From the NCBI GenBank assembly GCA_964020155.1, contig OZ026549.1, forward strand, positions 3,275,133 through 3,339,132: 64,000 nt of DNA, in the 5' to 3' direction. The notes beneath the pieces are model-generated. The model was not told where the DNA came from. It searched no databases and saw only the letters and a program-made list of their open reading frames with translations. Both the position numbers and the translations under genes were made by a program. The DNA is from Chondrilla cf. caribensis. Its lineage: Eukaryota > Porifera > Demospongiae > Chondrillida > Chondrillidae. Shown here piece after piece: positions 14,401-26,400 of this stretch. Every line of letters starts with the position of its first letter. Positions within the stretch are counted from its first letter, which is position 1.

Positions 14401-17400
14401 CTATGACTGGAGATGAAATGAGGACTTGTGGAAGTGATGGAATGTGGAATGGAACTGCACCAACTTGTAACAGTGAGTATTTACCTCTCTCCAAGTTTAT
14501 TTGTTTCTAACTGTGCATTCAATTAAAACATAATCACCATGATAATAATATTATTGTGGCAGTTTATTAAATGTATTTTATACGGATATTATACAATTTA
14601 TATACAACATATCTTTCACTTCTGGCAGTTGTCAACTGTGGACCATTATCAAATATTCCCAATGGAGCTGTGGATACATCAGGTGGAACAAACTACAAGT
14701 GTACAGCAGTCTATACATGTGACACAGGATACGTTTTGAATGGAATGGTTGCAAGAACATGTCAAGTGGATGGAATGTGGAGTGGAAATGAACCAACCTG
14801 CGATGGTAATTTGAAGCTGAAACTCAAATGCAAATTCATAGGAAATCTAAATTATTTAATGTGTGCTCTGGGTTTACTGAATAAGGTCCTACAAACAAGA
14901 TGATCCAAATATAAAGGACTAAAGCATCTGTTACTGGGTTATGATACTGATAGCTATATTAGTGACATTTGAAATAACATAAAATATAAATTAGTATAAT
15001 AAATTTCACGAAAATATGCCGCTTCACATGTAGGAGGAAAATGTAGGGGACTATCATAACCTTAATAAATTAAGTCTGAGAAATGGTTTATTACATGGGA
15101 TATTGGAAAATAAAAATACTCTATGCATTACTATTATTATAGATAATTTTTTTTCATGTGTAAGGTGTGATTTAGTAGGGTTAGCAGTGTCCCAATGAAT
15201 AAATAATATTTTTGTGGTATTGTGGTATTAAGTGTAATTATATTAATTAATTAATGTGGTACTAAATTCTCTTTCATCATCAGCTGTGGACTGTGGAACA
15301 CTGACCGCTCCTACCAATGGACAAGTTATATTCATGGCTACTACCTACACTAGTACTGCTGACTACACTTGTGACACTGGGTATAATCTAGTTGGAGTGG
15401 ATGAGAGAAATTGTACTGCAGCTGGAACATGGACTGATGGAGAACCAACTTGTCAAAGTGAGAGCAGCTACAAAAACAGAAAAAGTTTTAATGGTTACAC
15501 ATGCAATAATTTCATGGTTTTTCTCAGTTGTGGACTGTGATATACTTGATACCATTGAGAATGGCTACATTGAATACTCGGATGGAACAGTGTACCAATC
15601 AGAGGCTACCTACAGCTGTCACAATGGACATGATCTCACTATGTCTGGAGATGAAATGAGGACTTGTGGAAATGATGGAATGTGGAATGGAACGGCACCA
15701 ACGTGTAGCAGTGAGTAATTGTAATTTTCCTCTTCAATTTTTGTTATATGCATACAAACTATAACCGTGAAGAGGTAGTACTGTACTTCTTAGGTAATAT
15801 ATATTTCATTCTATATTCATTCAGCACTATTATAGATACTAACTTTAAATAACTTTTCAAATACTTTATTCTGTACAGTTGTCAACTGTGGATCATTATC
15901 AGATATTCCCAATGGAGCTGTGGACACATCAGGTGGAACAAACTACAAGTGTACAGCAGTCTATACATGTGACACAGGACATGTTCTCAATGGAAATATC
16001 ACAAGAACATGTCAAGTGGATGGAATGTGGAGTGGGAGTGAACCAACTTGTAATGGTAAGTGGAACAATATACATTGTGTATAATAATATGTCAAATTGG
16101 ATAGTAGTATTTCAAACTGTCTTCTAGATGTGATCATTATAATTATTTAATATAATAATTTAAAAAAACATGATACTATTTCAATTAACTGTAAAAGTTA
16201 GAATACAGGGCCTTAGGATCATAGCCTAAAGTTACCATTATATAGTACCAAGTTTGTGTACTTTTTAACTGCTCATTGTACACCTTCATCTTTTAAACTT
16301 CACATGGAAACATGTTTTAAATGAAAACAGCTACAAATCTACTTATGTTTGCAAGGAGTCAAATAAAAGTAAGAAAGGGGGTGTGAACCAAAGATACCCA
16401 TATAAATCAATCCAACCTATATGGGCAAGTATGCCCTTCACCATAAATAGTATATATAATAATAAATATTATGGCTAACTTCAATGCAACTTCTAGTCTA
16501 TTATGATTTCATCTTTCACAATCTTCATGTAGCTGATGACTGTGGAACACTGTCAGACCCCATCAGTGGACAGGTTCTTGTCACTGACACCACCTATCTT
16601 AGCATTGCAAACTACACATGCAATACTGGATATAATCTAGTTGGAGTGAATCAGAGAATTTGTACTGCAGCTGGAACGTGGAGTGATGGAGAACCAACTT
16701 GTCAAAGTGAGAGATGCATGAACAACTGACTATATTTAATGGCTAAACATCTAATAATTTTCATGGTTAAGTATAGTGAGATTGTGTTTCTTTCATAGTT
16801 TTGGACTGTGATGTACTTGACACCATTGAAAATGGCTACATTGAATACTCGGATGGAACAGTGTACCAATCAGTGGCTACCTACAACTGTCACAATGGAC
16901 ATAGCCTGACTATGACTGGAGATGAAATGAGGACTTGTGGAAGTGATGGAATGTGGAATGGAACTGCACCAACTTGCAACAGTGAGTTGATTCTATGTTA
17001 ATCTTAAATTGTACCTTATTAAGGCCTCCTAAATATATATTATACATACAAACTGAAGTCCTCATGATAACGTTCCAAGTAATGTAGAGTCGGTAAGGTT
17101 GACTACATTTTCTGCATTCATTTTCATTATTTTATTTTGTACAGTTGTTAACTGTGAGCCTCTACCGAACATTCCCAATGGAGCTGTGGACATATCAGGT
17201 GGAACAAACTACAAGTGTACAGCAGTCTATACATGTGACACAGGATATGTTCTCAATGGAAATATCACAAGCACATGTCAAGAGGATGGAATGTGGAGTG
17301 GAAGTGAACCAACTTGTGATGGTACGTATGTGGATTGACAGATAGGAGTAAATTATGAATTGGTGTCTGTATGACTACATACTTGCACAGTGTCATTTAT

Positions 17401-20400
17401 CATGATTAAATCTTACTCATGTGCAATTATCATAGAAGAATAATAAATGTCAGTATACCACATTATATTCCCATGATACTAGTTTTATTATTTCAGGTAC
17501 ATTGCATGATATATCCAGGCTGAGGTTAAGTTAATTTACATAACAATGGGATAAATCCCATAATCAACAATGAGGGATATATTTTCAATACATATTGATT
17601 AATACAAGAAATTTACTAAATACGTCCTAAAGGATTTACAATAAGGGGAGTATATGGCAAATTTGACATTCTTCAGCAGAAAGATGTTCACTCTTTGCAT
17701 GTAAATGAAATCAGATCAAAGTACAGATTTACATACTTTCATGTCTGTATGTATAGCTGTCGACTGTGAAACACTGACAGATCCTGACAATGGGGATGTA
17801 ATGTTTACCACTACTACATATCTGAGCATCGCAAACTATAGTTGTGACACTGGATATAATCTAGTTGGTGTGAACCAGAGAACATGTACTGCAGCTGGAA
17901 CATGGAGTGATGGAGAACCAACATGTCAAAGTAAGACTGGATTTAGAATGTTATTATGTATGTATATTATATTTAAATTAAAGTGTAATTAAAATTATGA
18001 ATCACATTCAGTATGGATTCGTTATATCCTGAAATGGACGTTCATTTATTGTATTAAGTAACATTATCAGCATATATAGCATCCATATTACAGTTTGCTT
18101 GATGAATGCTTGTGTCCAACAAATTTGGCAAATGTCAGTTCATATCAGTACATATTACCTATGTACAGTTGTGGACTGTGATGTGCTTGACTCTGTTGAG
18201 AATGGATACATTGAATACTCGGATGGAACAATATACTTATCAGAAGCTACCTACAACTGTCACAATGGACACAACCTCACTTTGTCTGGAGATGTAATGA
18301 GGACTTGTCAAGGCAATGGACTGTGGAATGGTACTGTACCAACTTGCAACAGTGAGTATACTTGCTGTATGGAATTTTGTGGCTATATAATGCCATTCAA
18401 AATATTTCTGTTACACAACAAAATGTCTTTGTTGACAGTCATACAATGTCCTGGCCTTCCAAACATCCCCAATGGAGCTGTGGACACATCAGGTGGAACA
18501 AACTACAAGTGTACAGCAGTCTATACATGTGACACAGGATATGTTCTCAATGGAAATATCACAAGAACATGTCAAGAGGATGCAAACTGGAGTGGAAGTG
18601 AACCAACTTGTGATGGTGAGATAATTTAAATTCCATGCATATAGTATAATATATAATATATACGTATACACTGATGCATGTAATAATAAATGCAACGGTT
18701 GTTCAGTTCAATGGAGAACTTTTTCTTCATGGTAACAGTTGACCATATACAGTATTCGATTAATATTTAAATTTCTTCATCTGTTACTTTCCTATAACCT
18801 ATGGATATAATGATTATCTATATCTAAATTTAAATAGAAAAGTGATGAGTAGGGACATTACGTAGAGTACAGCAGTATCTTAATTATGCGAATTTGTTCA
18901 TCTCAATTTATTAGATGTTGACTGTGGAACACTAGCAGGTCCTGGAGATGGACAAGTTATATTTATGGCTACAACTTACACTAGCACTGCCGATTACTCC
19001 TGTGACACTGGATATAAACTAGTTGGAGTGAATCAGAGAAATTGTACTGCAGCTGGAACATGGAGTGATGGGGAACCAACTTGCCAAAGTGAGGGTCAAT
19101 TCATTTTTGGACATAATATGTATATAATACTACAGGATTTTTGCACGTTATGTGATGTATTGCATGTGTATGTATATTATAATTTAATTTGCAATACATA
19201 CATGTACAACAGTGACCACTTTTTACTGAACTACTACTCTTGAAAATCGTACAATATCTCACAATTGCACAGTTGTGGACTGCGATGTACTTGATACCAT
19301 TGAGAATGGCTACATTGAATACTCGGATGGAACAGTGTACCAATCAGTGGCTACCTACAACTGTCACATTGGACATAACCTGACTATGACTGGAGATGAA
19401 ATGAGGACTTGTGGAAGTGATGGAATGTGGGACGGAGCTGCACCAACTTGTGATAGTTAGTAGGGCATAAATTTATTGAATATAAGTTTGTGCATGCGTG
19501 CATGCCAAATATCAGTGTCTATTATTGTCATTTTCATTCCATGCAATAGTCATACAGTGTCCTGGTCTACCACACATTCCCAATGGAGCTGTGGACCTAT
19601 CACGTGGAACAAACTACAAGTGTACAGCAGTTTATGGATGTGACACGGGATATATTCTCAATGGAATGGTTGCAAGAACATGTCAAGAAGACACAACATG
19701 GAGTGGGGCCGAACCAACCTGTGATGGTATGCTTCTGCACATACACTCCAAAATCAATCAGCTTTGTGATTTGATACTTCACACAATACATAAATTAAAA
19801 CAAATAATATTGTAGCATATTCAGATGACCACAAGTACTAATTCAATATGAAATTCACATTTATTTAGTAAGGTATAATATGGCATGTATTTCAATAGAA
19901 ATTATCTGTATATTACACTATGCTTTATGAAAAACTGTCACAATAATATGCAAAATCCACATTCTAAAACAAACAGATCTGAGTTAAACTTTGCTCTGAA
20001 CACAAACATGGTATACATATGTTTATTTAAAATCAAACAAGAGTAACTTACAAATTACATCAAAATGTTTACCTCTGTACAGTGGTACATTATAATATGT
20101 AATTGGTAAATTACTGTATTCATACTGGATAAATTTATTTCCTAACTCTACTCCTATCATTAGTTGTCAATTGTGGAGAATTGACAAATCCCGTAAATGG
20201 AGATTTGATGATAACTTCCACTACTTACCTAAGTAATGCAAACTATAGCTGTGACACCGGATATAATCTAGTTGGAGTGAATCAGAGAACATGTACTTCA
20301 GCTGGAACATGGAGTGATGGAGAACCAACTTGTCAAAGTGAGAAATAATGCTAAAATGTTAGGTACAGTTCTGTATAATATTATAATATTTTGAATGTAG

Positions 20401-23400
20401 CTATCCCTGTGATGATACAGTTCAATGTCTCTATGGAACCAATCACACAATCTTCAATGTAATTTTGCTTAATTTCTATAAAGTTGCGGACTGTGATGTA
20501 CTTGACACCATTGAGAATGGCTACATTGAATACTCGGATGGAACAGTGTACCAATCAGTGGCTACCTACAACTGTCACAATGGACATAACCTGGCTATGA
20601 CTGGAGATGAAATGAGGACTTGTGGAAGTGATGGAATGTGGAATGGAACTGCACCAACTTGTGATAGTGAGTTATGTGGAATGGAACTGCACCAATGTGT
20701 GATAGTGAGTTATTATAATCCTTTTATGCCTATAATAATGTCTATTCAATATATTGTGATTCTTAATATGATATTATTTAGCATACATACCAAAACAACC
20801 ATGACAACCATGTTTACTGTATGTGCACACATGTTTAATTAATATTCAGCACAACTAATCACATGATATGTGCTCTCTTGTACAGTTGTCAACTGTGGAT
20901 CATTGTCAGACATCCCCAATGGAGCTGTGGACACATCAGGTGGAACAAACTACAAGTGTACAGCAGTCTATACATGTGACACAGGATATGTTCTCAATGG
21001 AAATATCACAAGAACATGTCAAGAGGATACAAACTGGAGTGGGAGTGAACCAACTTGTAATGGTTAGTTTTTCACCGGATACATTCTGCATACATTCATT
21101 ATGCAATTTTAGATATTCAGTCTACAAAATTACATGAGACATTCTGCTCTTTGATAGAGTACTTTGGTTACAAACTTGATGACCACAAGTATAAATATTA
21201 ATGAAGCTTAAAAGTATGGTACAACCATTATTCAATTGTAGATATAAGCTGCGCAACACCCAACCTTAGCAGATTAATGCTAATGAGAACGGATGAAAGT
21301 TACTAAATATAACCTATAGGACCTAAAATATGGGGAGTGTATGGCCCCTTTGACACATCTTACGTCATATCTCAGCATATTGATGTCCATTCTCGTGCAC
21401 ATAGTTGTGATCAGAATTACAGATTTGAGTATGTCATATACTTTCATGTCTGTATGTGCAGCTGTCGACTGTGAAATACTGACATATCCCAACAATGGGG
21501 ATGTGATGTTTACTACTACTACGTATTTGAACATTGCAAACTACACCTGTGACACTGGATATAATCTAGTTGGAGTGGATCAGAGAACATGTACTGCAGC
21601 TGGAACATGGAGTGATGGAGAACCAACTTGTCAAAGTGAGAGATACATGAACAGATGACTGATTCCATGGTTCAATTAACTGATATTGTGTTTTACTCAG
21701 TTTTGGACTGTGATGTACTTGACACCATTGAGAATGGCTACATTGAATACTCGGATGGAACAGTGTACCAATCAGTCGCTACCTACAACTGTCACATTGG
21801 ACATAACCTGACTATGACTGGAGATGAAATGAGGACTTGTGGAAGTGATGGAATGTGGAATGGAACTGCACCAACTTGTAACAGTGAGTAATTTACAAGA
21901 CAATACCGAGTCCACATTATTATTGGATTACTAGTACTGTTGATGTTGTAATTCCAAGCACTCCATTGTGTACCATTTATTCATTTCATATGCTCTAATA
22001 TAGGCATACAATGTCCTGGCCTTCAAAACATCCCCAATGGAGCAGTGGACACATCAGGTGGAACAAACTACAAGTGTACAGCAGTCTATACATGTGACAC
22101 AGGATATGTTCTCAATGGAAATATCACAAGAACATGTCAAGAAGATGCAAACTGGAGTGGGAGTGAACCAACTTGTGATGGTATGTGTTTTGATGAAATA
22201 GTAATGGATGACAGGTCTTTGTATATGGAATCTGTACATGCACCAAGAAATTCCATAATATGGAACATCTCCAATGTGACTAATTTTGTCAACCTTAGAC
22301 CTTGCACAGGCATATTGTACAATAAACCTTCCCTACCATCTTTAATGTGGTAGAATCTCGGGAGTTATTTCCTTGGATGTATTAAACAGGTATTCTTATT
22401 ATGGGAATACAATGCTTGGGAATTGAAAGGTTACACAGGAAGGTTGTACTCGGTAGTTGCATTTCCAATATTCTAGTTTAATGAAACTATACAGCACTAA
22501 CTACACTTCTCCTTTTATCTGATTACAGTTGTACATAAAATTGAATATATGCGTATATTTTTCCATCTTACATAAGATATTAACTTATTAACTGCCTTAT
22601 TGTACATTGTCATGCTATTTGTATAATATCCATTCAGGTGATTCGTTATACATATTTACATATTGACATTGGCATTGAACATTAGACTATACATCTGACA
22701 GTATATGTAGATAATACATATGGGATCATGTATGTCACACAGAATATTATAATGTATATTACAATTTAATATGTACGTAGCTGTTGATTGTGGAGCACTG
22801 ATGAATCCTGATGATGGATCAGTATCATTCTCTACAACGATATTCACAAGTATTGCAAGCTATAGCTGTGACACTGGATATAATCTAGTTGGAGTGAATC
22901 AGAGAACATGTACTTCAGCTGGAACATGGAGTGATGGAGAACCAACGTGTCAAAGTACGTGAGAAACAGCACATACCCGATGTGTGTATTATGCTAAAAC
23001 TCAAGACAATGTGTACAAATATCTGTACTATATCAACACATCATTTGATATTATTGTTTTGGAATACTTACCAATCACTCAGATACAATACCTTGAATCG
23101 GTCATAACAACTCAACTGTGACACTTTGAGTGTGTTAGTTGATATGCACTTGGTAAATTCCAACCTACATACGTCTAGAGGTAGTGTGACAGATGATGAT
23201 GCTATGGCTCTCTAGTCTCTACATTTATGAACAATCAAACCAAAGTGAAATGTCTACATGTACCTATGTTTGCTGCAGCCCTTCAAGAGATACTGTAGAT
23301 ACATAACAGCATTGTCATAAAATGTGTCATAGAAATATATCCCCTATGGATATTTTGCAATTTCTTCTTACTTTTGTGTATATGCAGTTGTGGACTGTGA

Positions 23401-26400
23401 TGTGCTTGACACCATTGAAAATGGCTACATTGAATACTCGGACGGAACAGTGTACCAATCAGTGGCGATGTACAGCTGTCACATTGGACATGAACTCACC
23501 ATGCCTGGAAATGAAATGAGGACTTGTGGAAGTGACGGAATGTGGAATGGAACTGCACCAACTTGCAACAGTGAGTTTTGCTTGCTGTATTAACTGTTTT
23601 TAAAACAATATTGAGGATAAAAATGTCAAATATCATCATCACTGCAGTTGTCAACTGTGGCAGTCCACCTGACATTATCAATGGAACTGTTGACGTCAAT
23701 CGAGGGACAACCTTCAACTCTGTAGCTGTCTACTCATGTGATGTGGGATTTAATCTCAATGGAGGGGCTATTATATCATGTCAGGCAAATGAAACTTGGA
23801 GTGGACCTATTCCAACTTGTAACAGTGAGAAACACACGATCATTATCATTTTACAATATTATTGTCAGTGTTTATATTATTTTGTTCTTGATATTTATTT
23901 CTCTCACATTTTGTTGTTAGTTATTGATTGTGGTCCACTTATGGATCCCCTCAATGGTCGTGTGGACACACTGGGCTCCACTCAGTACTTGGAGATAGCA
24001 AACTATTCCTGTAATGTGGGGTATGAACTGATTGGAGATGTACTTCGCCAATGTCAAGGGGATGGAGAGTGGAGTGGAGAAGAACCAACGTGTCAAAGTA
24101 AGGAAGATGACACAGACACAGTAAGCATAATAGCAAAGAATTCATTATTTTCCACTCTATACCTATACAGTTGTGGACTGTAGAGGACTACTTGCTGTTG
24201 AAAGTGGAGATGTGGTATACAGTACAGGAACCACATACCTGTCTGTTGCTGAGGTTATCTGCCACACTGGCTATGAGCTACAAGGATCCCCATTCAGAGT
24301 ATGTCAGGAAAACACCAATTGGGCAGGAAGCACACCAGTGTGCCAAAGTATGTACATGCATTTGTCTGAATAGGAATGAGCAATTAGAACTCAAACAATT
24401 GAGAGTACTTCAGATATTGCCACTTATTATGTACATCGGGTTCTAAGAATTTTATCTCTCAAAGAAGCACCATTCGACATGGTATCTGTAAATACAGAAT
24501 GTCACTATTATAGTTCCAGCATGTATGTAGATTTTCAAGAATTATAAGAAAGATGAACAATAATAATTAACAATAATTACACTGCATACCTTGATGCCTT
24601 CAAATTTCCAATCTCAAGTACATAAAAAGTCATTTTGAGCTCATTGTCTGAAATTCAATGCTACTTGAAGGTATGCAACACAACACCAGGTTTATAAGCC
24701 ATGAACAACTCATTAATCATCACAAATTCAATGTTTGAGGTCAAACAAGTAGCTATGCATTATGAGGTATTAACTGTATGTATATTAGATTGTGTTTAGT
24801 ACTTAATTTACACATTTCACAATTATGATGATACTTTCTCCCTCTATATGCATATGTGTATAATATCCATAATATTTCAAAAAATCAACATTATATTATA
24901 TCACCACAGTTGTGGGATGTAACCAGCTCAGTATATGATAATGTAATGTATATTATTTATGTGTATGAGTTTATTATTCTTAATATCATAATTATATTTC
25001 ATTGTATGTAGTTGTGGATTGCAAACAGCCCCCTACATTAGAGAATGGAACAATCACCATCAGCACTGACACTGCATACAAAGCCATTGCACTATATGAA
25101 TGCCACAAAGGATTCCGTTTAGAAGGACCTGAACTGAGATCATGTCTAGCTAATGGTTCTTGGAGTGATGTGGACCCATTTTGTAGAAGTTAGTAATATA
25201 CATAGTAAACATGACATATCTTAATGGTGTGCATGTGCCATATTAACACAGTTGTCGAATGTGGTCCTCCTCCAAACATCACCAGTGGACAAGTGGACTA
25301 CACTGGGATCACATACTGGTCAACAGCCAATTACTCCTGTGATATTGGATACAGACTGGCTGGATCAGAAGTAAAGATCTGTCAAAATAGCAAAGTGTGG
25401 ACACCAAATGACACTGCATGCAATAGTGAGACCATACACATATCAACACTAGACTACATGTAGATCTAATCATTGCTACAATTCAACTGTGTAGTTGTTG
25501 ACTGTGGATTCCCACCGCCTGTTGAGAATTCCAATGTCTACTTCACCAATGGAACTGTCTACACATCAGTAGCTAACTATGTCTGTCAGAGTGGATATGA
25601 GCTCATTGGAGTCCAACAGAGAACATGTCAACACACAGGCCTTTGGAGTGAAGAACCACCAATGTGCTTAGGTATGGTATTTTATGCTTAGTAAAATATA
25701 TAACATTCTAGAAGTTAATAACATTATAATATGAGAGTATGCATATTCTCTTGCAAATGCACAACATGAATGCATCATTCATCATACAACTAAACATTAA
25801 TTTGGTACTACTTACACAGAACCACTTCCACCAGTGAATTTGACAGTTGAACAAGTCAACAATTCTCATGTTTACTTGACTTGGGAGTACTCAATGGGAA
25901 TAGTCAGATCTTGTGAGGTACACGTCACTCCACTACTGACTGGATTGGAATCAGGGGTGAGCGCATTTCAAAATTCAACATAATAGCCAAAAATATACTT
26001 ATGCTTCATTTTTAAAACATACGAATAAATAGATTATTGGCACCGTCCCAGCAAACACAGAACCAACACCTGATACATCTCAAGTCAGGGTAAGAAATAG
26101 TGGTGTCAATCAAATCCTGCTTGTTTAAGATAACATGTGAAAGGCACTTCTGAAATTTATGTATCAAACTTGGCATTAAAGTTTCATATGATATTATTTC
26201 ACTGGAGAGTGAATTGTATTGTATACATATCCTCTTCATATTTGCCAGATTGAGACACTACCCTTCAATACATCATCAGGATACTTGGAGATCGAAAACC
26301 CTGGGAGATATGAATTTAGGGTGTGTACATGCATACACACATACAGTATAGTATTTTGAATTATGTATATTCATAATAGATTCGATGCAACTCTTCAATT

